Positions 33,154 through 41,331 of a stretch of DNA of 64,000 nt are shown here, piece after piece; within the stretch, counting starts at the first letter, position 1, and the number at the start of each line of letters is the position of its first letter. The position numbers and the translations under genes are program-made. The DNA lies in contig CAJPFN010000001.1 of assembly GCA_905339215.1 (NCBI GenBank), forward strand, positions 45,859 through 109,858, read 5' to 3'. The notes under the pieces were generated by a model. That model saw only the letters and a program-made list of their open reading frames with translations. It was not told the origin of the DNA and searched no databases. The stretch is from Rhizobiaceae bacterium. Its GTDB lineage: Bacteria; Pseudomonadota; Alphaproteobacteria; Rhizobiales; Rhizobiaceae.

Positions 33154-33372
33154 TCAGTAATTGTTTGCCGCCGCAATAGTCGCGAAATGAACCGCAACCA
33201 CGTTGGACGCCGCAATAAGATCGGTCGCGTCGTTTGCGTATTGCGGTCGAAGCACTTCGCGCACGGTTTCATTCGGTTGTGTCTTCTTGACCGCCATACG
33301 CGCAAGCTTGATCGCAAGATCAAACCCTTCTTCAGGAGTTGAAGTTGTCAGTGTCGGTAGCCAGCTTGTCAT
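33154..33372 (-). CDS. Hexameric tyrosine-coordinated heme protein, copy 2
   Basis: A 72-residue HTHP paralogue of 29624-29860: WLPTLTTSTPEEGFDLAIKL, VKKTQPNETVREVLRPQYAN and VVAVHFATIAAANNY. The tyrosine in RPQYA sits at the heme-ligand position. By eye about two thirds of residues match copy 1. Codon use is less GC-biased than in the cco operon copy, so the two may have separate origins. It lies in a MarR-headed stress group, 64 nt after the DUF4399 gene. Confidence 0.87.
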   Translation of the reverse strand: MTSWLPTLTTSTPEEGFDLAIKLARMAVKKTQPNETVREVLRPQYANDATDLIAASNVVAVHFATIAAANNY

Positions 33373-33436
33373 CTACTGGTGCCCTTTCGGAAATCGGTTG
33401 ACCCGGCGGCGGAACATTCCCGCCGCCGGTATGAGT

Positions 33437-33856
33437 TCATTTTACGGTGACCGTGATCTTCTCCGACATCACAGGAGGAATGTGCGGAACGTGATTGTGG
33501 TCGCCGAGCAGCAGTTGAAGCGTGTGTTTTCCGGCCGGCAGTTCGATAACCGTTTCGGTCTGCCCGCCACCGAAATGCCTGAAATTCTCGTCGGCCGGCA
33601 GCGAGTTCTCAAAATCGATCTCGTCCACGTCCACCAACAAGTGATGATGGCCGGTCTTCTCCGCCTCGACGCCGGCTGGAGCAATGCCCATTCCCTTGAG
33701 CCCAAACCGGACGCGGAACTCGCCGGTCAGCACGGCTCCATCAGCCGGCTCAATAAAATAGACTTCTGCCCCTGCCGGAGACGCGGTCTGTTGTGCTGTC
33801 GCCCCGCCCGCGGCGAGCGCGGAAAGAGAGAGAGCCAAGAACCAAGAACGTAGCAT
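33437..33856 (-). CDS. Exported DUF4399 protein
   Basis: A 139-residue periplasmic protein with a signal peptide (SWFLALSLSALAAGGATAQQ). The mature part shows GAEVYFIEPADGAV, FGLKGMGIAPAGVEAEKTGH then HHLL, and LQLLLGDHNHVPHIPPVMS, the DUF4399 hallmarks. The clustered His residues (GHHHLL, DHNHVPH) suggest metal binding, perhaps copper. The function is not established. It is 10 nt from the next upstream gene and precedes HTHP copy 2. Confidence 0.85.
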   Translation of the reverse strand: MLRSWFLALSLSALAAGGATAQQTASPAGAEVYFIEPADGAVLTGEFRVRFGLKGMGIAPAGVEAEKTGHHHLLVDVDEIDFENSLPADENFRHFGGGQTETVIELPAGKHTLQLLLGDHNHVPHIPPVMSEKITVTVK

Positions 33857-33866
33857 CGTCTCTGTC

Positions 33867-34613
33867 CTACTCGTTCACTTTGCCGGGAAGGCTCAGGTCA
33901 CCTGATGCCACGTCGAAGACATCGGTTACGCACAAGAGCGGCGAGTGTACGTTGGCGTTCACGCGCAGTCCTGACGTAACTCCATCAAACTTGGCCGCTT
34001 CCACAACGGCGATGTTCGAGAAGGGAACCCGCACCTCGACCAATTCCTCGTCGATGACAGGATCCCAGCCGGGGCTGTCGATCAGAAGGGGAAGGCCGGG
34101 CCAGGTATCCGGAAGGCGGGGCTTGGAGCCCTCCGGAATATCGATGACCTTAAGAGCTCCCTGGCCGCAAGCGTCGTCCGGCCCGAGAACCACCCAATGG
34201 CTATGCCAGAGATCGCCATCATTATCCCGCTTGCCGTCGTCGTTTTCGTCAAACAGCGGCGTGTCGTCGAAGTCGGGATGCGAAGTGATCGCCATCGCCA
34301 GAATTCCGGCCTTCTCATCGAAACCGACCTCTGCGGGGTCGATGGTGGTCGGCCAGACGTAGGAAAAGACCTTGGAGCCGGCGAGCTTTCCGGTCGCGGC
34401 AGGCTTGGACTCGCCCGCCTTTCTGGACACCGCCATGTGGAAGATTGCGACATTGCCTTCCGTAGTCACCTTGGCATGGATTAGGTCGAACTCAGCGAGC
34501 TGAGCGTTGCCGGATTCCGCCTGGATTCCGCCCGTATGGTCATGCGCGCCGCCGGCGAGTGCCGAGCCCGCAGTAAACAGTAGTGCCGCGGTGGTCGAGA
34601 CGATACGCATCAC
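33867..34613 (-). CDS. Exported protein of unknown function with EF-hand-like loop
   Basis: A 248-residue protein with a signal peptide (STTAALLFTAGSALAGGAHD). I do not recognise the family. An acidic loop, DENDDGKRDNDGD around residue 122, resembles a calcium-binding dockerin/EF-hand loop, followed by WHSHWVVLG. Other features are IHAKVTTEGNVAIFHMAVSR near the N terminus and a Cys pair (DDACGQG and LLCVTDV). A beta-rich secreted fold is likely. The start overlaps the glutaredoxin-like gene (TCAT on the plus strand). It is co-transcribed with DUF4399. Confidence 0.65.
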   Translation of the reverse strand: MMRIVSTTAALLFTAGSALAGGAHDHTGGIQAESGNAQLAEFDLIHAKVTTEGNVAIFHMAVSRKAGESKPAATGKLAGSKVFSYVWPTTIDPAEVGFDEKAGILAMAITSHPDFDDTPLFDENDDGKRDNDGDLWHSHWVVLGPDDACGQGALKVIDIPEGSKPRLPDTWPGLPLLIDSPGWDPVIDEELVEVRVPFSNIAVVEAAKFDGVTSGLRVNANVHSPLLCVTDVFDVASGDLSLPGKVNE

Positions 34614-34855
34614 GCTGCCCCCCGCACATCGGCAAGCGAGGCGCCGAAGTTGATGTGAAACGCCTGATTGTCGATCACGATAGCGGGAACCGACACAACC
34701 CCGGCCGCCTCGGCCTCGGCGATGCGGCTGCGGTCCTTCCCGAGGTGGACGATCTCGACCGACAGGGCCGCCGGGTCGAGCGCATGGGCGAGCCCTTGTT
34801 CAGCGCTGATGCAGACGACGCATCCGGCATGGTAAAATGTGGCTTTGCGTGTCAT
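34610..34855 (-). CDS. Glutaredoxin/thioredoxin-like small protein
   Basis: An 81-residue thioredoxin-fold protein: ATFYHAGCVVCISAEQGLAH carries a CVVC active site near the N terminus, and VVSVPAIVIDNQAFHINFGA has the cis-Pro. No signal peptide is seen. The ATG at 34855 has AAGGAAG 9 nt upstream; a longer open frame upstream is noise. It is the first gene after the MarR regulator, 79 nt downstream of it. It probably reduces or transfers thiols or holds a metal for the exported partners. Confidence 0.75.
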   Translation of the reverse strand: MTRKATFYHAGCVVCISAEQGLAHALDPAALSVEIVHLGKDRSRIAEAEAAGVVSVPAIVIDNQAFHINFGASLADVRGAA

Positions 34856-34934
34856 GATGATATGCTTCCTTTTCATCCTTTGGAAGGTTGGCAAAAGGGC
34901 GTCCGGACCGTTGCCGCGGTTCCGGGCGCCCGCC

Positions 34935-35555
34935 TCAGGCCACCTGTGAAAACCGCGCCCAGATTTGGGCGAGGTCCTCCTCGGCGGCGTCTTCGTGGTC
35001 ACCGCAGTCGATCCGCAGCGCGGCATCGCCAAAGGCGGCATCCACAAAGGCACAGTGATGCGGACTGTCCGCATCGTCATGGGCATGGGGGCGGAAATGC
35101 GCGCAGGTCACGCACATGCGCTGCACCGGAATCGCGCGCGCTACTTGCAAGGCCCGGATCAGGCCGATCAACGCGCGCTGCATGGCGTCACGGTCCTTGA
35201 GCGACAGCGTATCCAGCGCCGCCAGCAACGCGGGCGGCGGCGTTGCGGCGGCCTCGGCCTGCCGCCGCCCGCTTTCCGTCAATCGCAACAGCACCGCGCG
35301 ACCGTCCCGCAGATCGGGACCGCGCGCCACATGCCCCTTGCGCAGTAAAGCGGCGACGGCGTCGCTGACCGTCGGCTGCGTGACCCCGAGGTCGGCGGCC
35401 AGACTCCCCGTCCTCGAGGGGCCGCGCGCAGCAAGCCGCGCCAGGATCTGCGCCTGCGTCGGTGTAAGGTCGGCGCCCTCGGATTGTTCCCATGCGAAGG
35501 ATCGCATAATGACCCCGATCCGGGCGAGCGCGGCAGCAATCTGGTCAGTTTCCAT
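34935..35555 (-). CDS. MarR-family regulator with Cys/His-rich C-terminal domain
   Basis: A 206-residue winged-helix regulator. LTPTQAQILARLAARGPSRT, LAADLGVTQPTVSDAVAALL (recognition helix) and RDGRAVLLRLTESGRR (wing) are classical. After about residue 145 comes a Cys/His-rich tail, MCVTCAHFRPHAH, SPHHCAFVDAAF and IDCGDHE, able to bind a metal or an Fe-S cluster. This tail is absent from ordinary MarR proteins, although I recall close relatives carrying it. It heads the group down to 31957 and probably regulates it; a candidate operator lies just upstream. Confidence 0.85.
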   Translation of the reverse strand: METDQIAAALARIGVIMRSFAWEQSEGADLTPTQAQILARLAARGPSRTGSLAADLGVTQPTVSDAVAALLRKGHVARGPDLRDGRAVLLRLTESGRRQAEAAATPPPALLAALDTLSLKDRDAMQRALIGLIRALQVARAIPVQRMCVTCAHFRPHAHDDADSPHHCAFVDAAFGDAALRIDCGDHEDAAEEDLAQIWARFSQVA

Positions 35556-35583
35556 CGCTATCTCGTATAAACAAAGCATTACA

Positions 35584-35594
35584 TAGGAGTCCTA
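35584..35594. promoter_or_regulatory. Inverted repeat near the MarR start, candidate operator
   Basis: TAGGA-G-TCCTA is a perfect 5+1+5 palindrome 29-39 nt upstream of the MarR ATG (35555). On the minus strand it falls between a TTGATT-like -35 and TATGTAAT, so binding would block transcription. The size and position suit MarR autoregulation, but this is inferred. Confidence 0.5.
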
Positions 35595-35842
35595 ATTAAA
35601 TCAAGCGAAAATCGTATGGATGCGATGCCGTGCCCCGGCCTCGACCACTTCAGGAAGCCGGGTCGACGACCGCTCGCCCGCCCGAGATCATCCAGAGCAT
35701 CCACGATCATGACCGCATCGTGTCCGAAGTTCTCATACGGCTCGCGGCCTTGTTCGGTGAGGACGACGCCGGACGAAAGTGCGAGAGCCGCGCAGCGGTG
35801 ACATTGCTTCCAAATCGGAACCATGTGTTCGATATGTGTTCC

Positions 35843-35929
35843 ATTCTCCGCCCGCTTGAGTGTCTTCGGGCGGTTGATTTGGCCTTCGGCCGCACCACTA
35901 CTCCAAGGTAACTCAATGGCATTGTGCAC
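35843..35929 (-). mobile_element. ISL3-family transposase fragment
   Basis: About 29 codons reading IELPWSSGAAEGQINRPKTL and KRAENG, which match the end of ISL3/IS204-type transposases (LPWSNGQxEGxVNRLKxxKR). After this the homology is lost. No ends or start remain. Confidence 0.6.
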
Positions 35930-36149
35930 AAGTACCGCGCCGACCTACGGGCCGACTGGTCGAGAGTACGGCCGGGCTTCGTGGCCGCACGCGATGCCGC
36001 GCGGCCGGCCGGCGGGCGCTTCAGGATCGTGACGGAGCGTACATCAGTGGTCCGGGGCTATAGAATGCGCGGCGCCTGTTGCCGCTGCGCCAGGCGCCGT
36101 TCGACCGCACGCCGGCGGAGACGGCGATAGCTATCGTCGATAAGATGGG

Positions 36150-36523
36150 TGCACCGACGTTGCCGAATACTGTGCCCGAGGCGTCCCGCCGCCGATCGCC
36201 CGGCGGCCCAATGCGAACGGATCATTTCCGGGGCGGGCTGCCCCTGTTCGCGCTACCGGGCCGTCGGCGAGGCGATAGCGGGCGCACAGAGCCTCCATCG
36301 CGGTGTCATGGTCACTGCTGAGGACGGCGCGGGATCCTTTGAGGTGACCGGTCTGCCCTGGCGGATGTCGGCCATGCCGACTGGATCCGGCGCGGCGGCT
36401 CCGGTGCTCGGACAGCACGGTCCCGTGATCCTGGCCGATGTGCTCGGAAACGGCCCCGCACAGGTGGAGGAACTGCTTGGCCTCGGCGCTTTGCGCCATC
36501 CGGACCGGCCGGCCTCGGGCTGA
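36150..36523 (+). pseudogene. CaiB/BaiF-type CoA-transferase, C-terminal remnant
   Basis: The frame gives SGAGCPCSRYRAVGEAIAGA, LHRGVMVTAEDGAGSFEVTG, LPWRMSAMP and PVLGQHGPVILADVLG, which follow the C-terminal order of class III CoA-transferases (substrate-specificity loop, then GEHT...L...G). About 110 of the roughly 390 residues remain, without the N-terminal CoA site or catalytic Asp. It may be left from an earlier version of the acyl-CoA cluster on its right. Confidence 0.65.
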
Positions 36524-36557
36524 ATGTGGCGCCGGCCGATCCTTCCCGGCGCCGATA

Positions 36558-37610
36558 TCAGCGGGGGACGAGCATTACCTTGCCGGGCCGGGCCAGCGCC
36601 GCGGGCAGGCGTTCGAGCGCATCGGCCAGCGCTACCCTGTCTCCGTCCCGCGTGCTCCATTCGCCCGCAAGGAAGCGGTGCTGCACTTCCGCTTCGGCCG
36701 AGGCGCGCGCCTCCGGCGAAGCGGCGTGCAGCCAGCGGCTGAGCCAGAAGCCCTCGATGCGCTTATCCGAAAAAACGAACTGGCCCATATGCGCCAGCCG
36801 CGGTCCGCGGCCCGAGAGCATGCCGTAGGAGATCCAGCGGCTATGCGTGGGCATGGCGAGGAAGATGTCGGCCGAGGTCTGGTCGCCCACCGCGTCGAAC
36901 AAGATGCGCGGCTTCTCGGCGCGCAGGACCGTGGCGAGCCGCTCGGCGAAGTCTGGTGCGCCGCCGACCAGAACGTGCGCAGCGCCGAGCGCAAGCAGTT
37001 CTGCCTCTGCGTCCGGTCGGCGAAGGATGGCGATCGGCGCGATCTCGCGCGAGCGAGCGAGCGGGATCAGCAACCGCCCCAATTGCGAGGCCGCCGCCGT
37101 CAGTACGACCGCGCTGGCGCCGGCCTCGGCGGCCAGGTCGATCATCGCCACGGCGGTGAGCGGATTGACAAGCAGCGCCGCGGCGTCCTCGGCGCGCAGC
37201 CCCTCGTCAATCGCGACGCAGGAGGCGGCGTCGGTCAGTGCATAGTCGGCCCAGGCGCCCGAGGCTGAGGCCAAGAAACTCACCCGCCGCCCGATCAAGG
37301 CGGCCGCCTGAGCCCCGTCGCCCGCCGCCACCACCGAACCGGTGCCCTCGAAGCCGGCCGGCGTGCCGCGCATCCGCGGCACGCCGTATTCGCCCCTGAT
37401 GTAGTGCACATCCGAGGGGTTGACCGGCGAGAGCACGACCCGGATGAGCACCTGCCCGGTTGACGGGTGCGGCACGGCGATCCGGCGCAAGGCAAGCAGA
37501 TCCCGCAGATCGTCGATCGCAAGGCCTCCTACAGTGCGCGAATGGCCGTCGTGGCGCAGCACGAGGGCCTGCATTTTCTCTGGCAGGGTCATCTTCTCTG
37601 GCAGGGTCAT
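36558..37610 (-). CDS. MDR-family NADPH oxidoreductase (quinone / 2-enoyl reductase type)
   Basis: A 350-residue medium-chain dehydrogenase/reductase lacking the catalytic and structural zinc ligands. It has LIRVVLSPVNPSDVHYIRGE and TPAGFEGTGSVVAAGDGAQA in the N-terminal domain and ASAVVLTAAASQLGRLLIPL as the nucleotide-binding stretch. The C terminus PAALARPGKVMLVPR is family-typical. It resembles quinone oxidoreductases and trans-2-enoyl-CoA/ACP reductases. The start at 37610 has GGAAGGAG 6 nt upstream; the first six codons are tandemly repeated. It diverges from the liv operon. Confidence 0.85.
   Translation of the reverse strand: MTLPEKMTLPEKMQALVLRHDGHSRTVGGLAIDDLRDLLALRRIAVPHPSTGQVLIRVVLSPVNPSDVHYIRGEYGVPRMRGTPAGFEGTGSVVAAGDGAQAAALIGRRVSFLASASGAWADYALTDAASCVAIDEGLRAEDAAALLVNPLTAVAMIDLAAEAGASAVVLTAAASQLGRLLIPLARSREIAPIAILRRPDAEAELLALGAAHVLVGGAPDFAERLATVLRAEKPRILFDAVGDQTSADIFLAMPTHSRWISYGMLSGRGPRLAHMGQFVFSDKRIEGFWLSRWLHAASPEARASAEAEVQHRFLAGEWSTRDGDRVALADALERLPAALARPGKVMLVPR
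37576..37610 (-). repeat. Tandem 17-bp repeat at the start of the MDR gene
   Basis: The 17-mer TTCTCTGGCAGGGTCAT occurs at 37576-37592 and 37594-37610 (plus strand), an 18-bp period. It duplicates the start codon and MTLPEK, giving three possible in-frame ATGs. In-frame slippage seems likely, with little effect on protein function. Confidence 0.85.
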
Positions 37611-37667
37611 CGGCTCCTTCCTTTCCGCAGCCGCCGAAAACCGAAGCTCGGTGACTTCGCTGAATAC

Positions 37668-37695
37668 TGCTTGAAGATTGAGTAATGATCGAGTA
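37668..37695. promoter_or_regulatory. Shared 28-nt site, liv/MDR divergent promoter
   Basis: The segment starting TGCTTGAAGATTGAGTAA matches, without gaps, 19 of 28 positions of the segment at 48589-48616 in the other divergent promoter of this island. It lies in the 222-nt region between the MDR gene (start 37610) and livH (start 37833). A common operator for the island's TetR protein is the simplest reading. Confidence 0.45.
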
Positions 37696-37832
37696 GCCTC
37701 TTTGCAAGCGTTCGATCGGGCGACCGGTGGCGACGCGAAGCGAAGACCGGCGGCTGGGACCGGCGCGCGCCTTGGCTTCGCCGTGTGACAATCGGCGTGG
37801 GCAGCCGGCAAGGGCCGAGGTGGGAGCAGGGG

Positions 37833-38720
37833 ATGCAGGGGCTCAACGATTTCGGACAGATGTTGCTCAGCGGCGCCTCGATCGGTTGCGTCTATGCGAT
37901 AGTCGCGTTGGGATTCGTGCTGATCTACAAGGCCAGCGAGGTCATCAATTTCGCCCAGGGCGACCTGATGATGCTAGGCGCGTTTCTCGGTTATACCTTC
38001 ATTGGTGTGCTGGGAATGCCTTTTCTGGTCGGCGTTGGCCTCGCTATGCTGTGCATGGGGCTCGTCGGCGCGGCGCTCGACCGGGTGGTGCTGCGCCCGA
38101 TGGTCGGCCAGCCGGTCTTTGCCATCGTCATCATCACCATCGGCATCGGCTTTGTGATCCGCAGCGTGGTCATCGTCACGCCGGGCTGGGGCACCGAGAC
38201 CTATACCATCGCCGCGCCCTATGCGGGAGGTGTCAGCGCTTTGGGCGGGGTGACTGTCGGCAATGAGCATCTGGCGATCATCATCGCGGCGATCGTCCTG
38301 ATTGCCGCGCTTTATGCTTTCTTCCGCTACACCACGCTCGGCCTGGCCATGCAGGCGACCTCGCAGAGCCAGCTTGCCGCCTATCACGTCGGCATTCCCG
38401 TCAAGACAATCCTGTCCATGATCTGGGCAATCAGCGCGGCCACGGCGGCGCTGGTGGGGGTGCTGCTGGCACCGGTCACCTTCGTCCATGTCAACATGGG
38501 CTTCATCGGCCTCAAGGCCTTTCCGGCGGCCGTGCTCGGTGGCTTCGGTTCGATTCCCGGCGCGATCGTCGGCGGACTGATCATCGGCATCGTCGAGGCG
38601 CTGGCGGGCTTCTACCTCCCGCAGGGCTTCAAGGACGTCGCCGCCTATGTGCTGCTGCTCGTCGTCCTGGCGCTGCGACCGCAGGGTCTTTTCGGACAGA
38701 CGGCGGCCAAGAAAGTCTGA
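37833..38720 (+). CDS. livH: Branched-chain amino acid-type ABC permease LivH
   Basis: A 295-residue inner-membrane permease with about eight helices. It opens with MLLSGASIGCVYAIVALGFV and YKASEVINFAQGDLMMLGAF and contains the loop LGGFGSIPGAIVGGLIIGIV, hallmarks of LivH. It forms the translocation pore with LivM. The ATG at 37833 has GGGAGCAGGGG upstream; a longer frame starts in the noisy region. It is the first gene of a five-to-six gene transport and activation unit. The substrate is probably a carboxylic acid degraded by the CoA enzymes downstream rather than an amino acid (inference). Confidence 0.93.
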   Translation: MQGLNDFGQMLLSGASIGCVYAIVALGFVLIYKASEVINFAQGDLMMLGAFLGYTFIGVLGMPFLVGVGLAMLCMGLVGAALDRVVLRPMVGQPVFAIVIITIGIGFVIRSVVIVTPGWGTETYTIAAPYAGGVSALGGVTVGNEHLAIIIAAIVLIAALYAFFRYTTLGLAMQATSQSQLAAYHVGIPVKTILSMIWAISAATAALVGVLLAPVTFVHVNMGFIGLKAFPAAVLGGFGSIPGAIVGGLIIGIVEALAGFYLPQGFKDVAAYVLLLVVLALRPQGLFGQTAAKKV

Positions 38721-38724
38721 GCCG

Positions 38725-39801
38725 ATGCACGTCCCGATGCAAACCAGCTATGACGAGGACATCCGCCTCTTCCGCCACCGCGTGGCAGCGTTGTGGTACG
38801 CGCTGCTGGCGGCCGCCGTGCTGGCGGCGCCGGCGATACTGGGCGATTATCACCTGCTGCAACTGAGCTTGGTGGCGATCTACGCCATTGCGGGCGTGGG
38901 CGTGATGCTGCTCGTCGGCTATGCCGGTCAGATATCGCTCGGCCATGCCGCCTTTCTCGCGGCGGGCGCCTATGGTGAGGCGATCCTGCGGGCCGAGGGA
39001 TGGCCGTTCTTGCTGAGCCTGCCGGCGGCAGGGGCGGCGGCCGGGCTGCTCGGCCTGGTGCTGGCGCTGTCGACCTCGCGGCTGGCCGGGCTCTACCTCG
39101 CCATTGCCACGCTGGCCTTTGCCTTCATCGTCGAGGAGGTACTTACGCGCTGGGAGACGCTGACCGGCGGTAGCTTCGGTCTGATGGTCGGGCGCATCAC
39201 CTTCGGTCAGGTGACGATCGACGCGGAATGGAAGTTCTACTACCTCGCAGTGGGGCTGCTCGTGCTCGCGCTGCTCGGCGCGCTCAACCTGCTGCGCTCG
39301 CGCACCGGCCGGGCGCTGACCGCGATCCGCGACAGCGAGATATCGGCGCAGAGCCTCGGTGTGCATCCGGCCCGCTACAAGGCCCTGGTGCTGACCATCA
39401 GCGCGACGCTGACGGGCGTGGCAGGGGCGCTCTATGCGCATCGCATCCAGTTCATCACGCCCGACCAGTTCACCATCCTGATGTCGGTGGAGCTTCTGGT
39501 GTTGGTCGTGGTCGGTGGGCTCGGATCGCTGCACGGCGCAGTGCTGGGGGCCATTTTCATCGTCGTGCTGCCGCAGATCATCGTCATGCTGCGCGATGCC
39601 TTCGCCATCAGTTCGGCCTATCAGGCCGGACTCGACGCCGGCGTGTACGGGCTCTTGATGGTGCTCTTCATGCTTTACGAGCCGCGCGGCCTCCACGGTC
39701 GCTGGGTCAAGGTCAAGCTCTATCTCGACATTTTCCCCTATTATCGGAAGGCGACCTTCCGTCGACAGCGGCTTTTCCAGAAGTCGGAGCGACTGAGATG
39801 A
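38725..39801 (+). CDS. livM: Branched-chain amino acid-type ABC permease LivM
   Basis: A 358-residue permease, partner of LivH. ALSTSRLAGLYLAIATLAFA, LLVGYAGQISLGHAAFLAAG and VVGGLGSLHGAVLGAIFIVV are conserved family blocks. An N-terminal cytoplasmic stretch of about 20 residues and a basic C-terminal tail (YYRKATFRRQRLFQKSERLR) extend beyond the typical length. It starts 4 nt after livH and overlaps livG by 4 nt. Confidence 0.93.
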   Translation: MHVPMQTSYDEDIRLFRHRVAALWYALLAAAVLAAPAILGDYHLLQLSLVAIYAIAGVGVMLLVGYAGQISLGHAAFLAAGAYGEAILRAEGWPFLLSLPAAGAAAGLLGLVLALSTSRLAGLYLAIATLAFAFIVEEVLTRWETLTGGSFGLMVGRITFGQVTIDAEWKFYYLAVGLLVLALLGALNLLRSRTGRALTAIRDSEISAQSLGVHPARYKALVLTISATLTGVAGALYAHRIQFITPDQFTILMSVELLVLVVVGGLGSLHGAVLGAIFIVVLPQIIVMLRDAFAISSAYQAGLDAGVYGLLMVLFMLYEPRGLHGRWVKVKLYLDIFPYYRKATFRRQRLFQKSERLR

Positions 39802-40556
39802 CCCTCTTCGAGGTACGCAATCTGGGGCGCAGTTTCGGCGGCATCCAGGCAGTGCGGGATGTGAGCCTGAGCGTTGCCGAGGGCGAGATCTTCTCCATCA
39901 TCGGTCCCAACGGGGCGGGCAAGACGACACTGTTCAACCTCGTCAGCCGCCTCTACGACGCCGATAGCGGGCAGATCGTCTTTGCCGGACGCGACATCAC
40001 CCGGCTGGCGCCGCACCGCGTCGTCGAACTCGGGATCGCGCGGACCTTCCAGAACATCGAACTGTTCGAGAATTCGAGCGTTCTGCACAATCTGCTGGTC
40101 GGCCGCCACTGCCGGGCGAGCACGGGATTCCTTTCGGAGTTGCTGTTCACCCAGGCCAACCGCCGCGTCGAAATCGAGCATCGTGAAAAAGTCGAGGGGA
40201 TCATCGAACTGCTCGACCTTCAGGCACACCGCAACGCGCCGGTGGGCGGGCTTGCCTACGGCATCCGCAAGGTGGTCGAACTCGGCCGGGCACTGGCCGC
40301 GGAGCCGCGTCTCATCCTGCTCGACGAACCGTCCTCGGGCCTCAACGCCGAGGAGACCGAGGATTTGGCGTTCTGGATCCAGGATATTCGCGACGATCTC
40401 GGCATCACCGTGATGATGATCGAACACGATATGGGCCTCGTCAACATGGTCTCCAACCGTGTCTTGGCGCTCGACCGCGGGCAGGTGCTCGCGGTGGGTA
40501 AGCCGGCGGAGATCATGGAAAATCCGCGCGTGATCAATGCCTATCTTGGAGGGTGA
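39798..40556 (+). CDS. livG: ABC transporter ATPase LivG
   Basis: A 252-residue ATPase. Walker A GPNGAGKTT, the Q-loop region LGIARTFQNIELF, GGLAYGIRKVVELGRALAAE in place of the classical LSGGQ (normal for LivG), and Walker B LILLDEPSSGLN are visible, with the H-loop MIEHDMGLV. It drives import with LivF. The ATG overlaps livM (ATGA), and the livF GTG follows the stop by 1 nt. Confidence 0.94.
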   Translation: MTLFEVRNLGRSFGGIQAVRDVSLSVAEGEIFSIIGPNGAGKTTLFNLVSRLYDADSGQIVFAGRDITRLAPHRVVELGIARTFQNIELFENSSVLHNLLVGRHCRASTGFLSELLFTQANRRVEIEHREKVEGIIELLDLQAHRNAPVGGLAYGIRKVVELGRALAAEPRLILLDEPSSGLNAEETEDLAFWIQDIRDDLGITVMMIEHDMGLVNMVSNRVLALDRGQVLAVGKPAEIMENPRVINAYLGG

Positions 40557-40557
40557 T

Positions 40558-41331
40558 GTGGCCGAGCCGCTGTTGGCGCTGCGCAATGTCGAGACCTATT
40601 ACGGGCCGGTGCTCGCCATCCAGGGCATTAGCCTGGAGGTGCGCGAGGCGAGTATCGTGGCGCTTCTGGGTTCGAACGGCGCGGGCAAATCCACCGTGCT
40701 CAAGTCAATCTCGGGTTTCGTCGAGCCGCAGAAGGGCACGATCCGTTTCGCCGGCCAGGATCTGCCGGGGCACGAGCCGGACGCCATTGTCGGCCTCGGG
40801 CTTTCGCACGTGCCCGAGGAACGCGAGGTCTTTCCCTTCCTGAGCGTGCGCGAGAACCTTCTGATGGGCGCCTTCACGCGCCGTGACCGCGACGCGGTGC
40901 GCGCCGATCTGGAGCGCATGTACGGGCTCTTCCCGATCCTGCGCGAACGCCTCGACCAGCCCGCCCTGAGTCTGTCGGGCGGCGAGCAGCAGGTGCTGGC
41001 GATCGCGCGCGCGCTGATGGCAAGCCCGAAGCTGCTGTTGCTCGACGAGCCGTCGCTCGGCCTGTCGCCGCGGCTGGTGGGCGAAATCTTCACCGTCATC
41101 CGACGCATCAACGGCGAGTCCGGGACGACGATCCTGCTCGTCGAACAGAACGCTGGCAAGGCGCTGGAGGTGGCCGAATACGCCTATGTGATCGAGGTCG
41201 GGCGGATCGTCATGGAAGGGAGCGCACGGGATCTCGCCGACAAGCCCGACATCCGTGAGTTCTATCTTGGGCTGAAGGAGCAGGGCGTGCGCAGCGTGCG
41301 CCGCTGGAAGAGGAAGAAACTGTGGCGATGA
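40558..41331 (+). CDS. livF: ABC transporter ATPase LivF
   Basis: A 257-residue ATPase with Walker A GSNGAGKST, signature LSGGEQQVLAIARAL, Walker B LLLLDEPSLGL and the H-loop LVEQNAGKA. I chose the GTG at 40558, which has GGAGGG 4 nt upstream. An ATG at 40537 inside livG would add seven residues. The C terminus (SVRRWKRKKLWR) is unusually basic and overlaps the start of the acyl-CoA ligase gene by 10 nt. Confidence 0.93.
   Translation: MAEPLLALRNVETYYGPVLAIQGISLEVREASIVALLGSNGAGKSTVLKSISGFVEPQKGTIRFAGQDLPGHEPDAIVGLGLSHVPEEREVFPFLSVRENLLMGAFTRRDRDAVRADLERMYGLFPILRERLDQPALSLSGGEQQVLAIARALMASPKLLLLDEPSLGLSPRLVGEIFTVIRRINGESGTTILLVEQNAGKALEVAEYAYVIEVGRIVMEGSARDLADKPDIREFYLGLKEQGVRSVRRWKRKKLWR

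Larger units (their letters stand above)
35595..36557. other. Mosaic of gene remnants
   Basis: Nearly 1 kb without an intact gene. On the minus strand 35843-35929 reads IELPWSSGAAEGQINRPKTL, the C-terminal signature of ISL3-family transposases. On the plus strand 35924-36060 contains GGRFRIVTERTSVVRGYRM, faintly like a TnsA-type endonuclease end. 36150-36523 is a CoA-transferase remnant (separate entry). The middle shows no recognisable coding sequence. This is typical of repeated insertion and deletion between the MarR group and the catabolic island. Confidence 0.6.
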
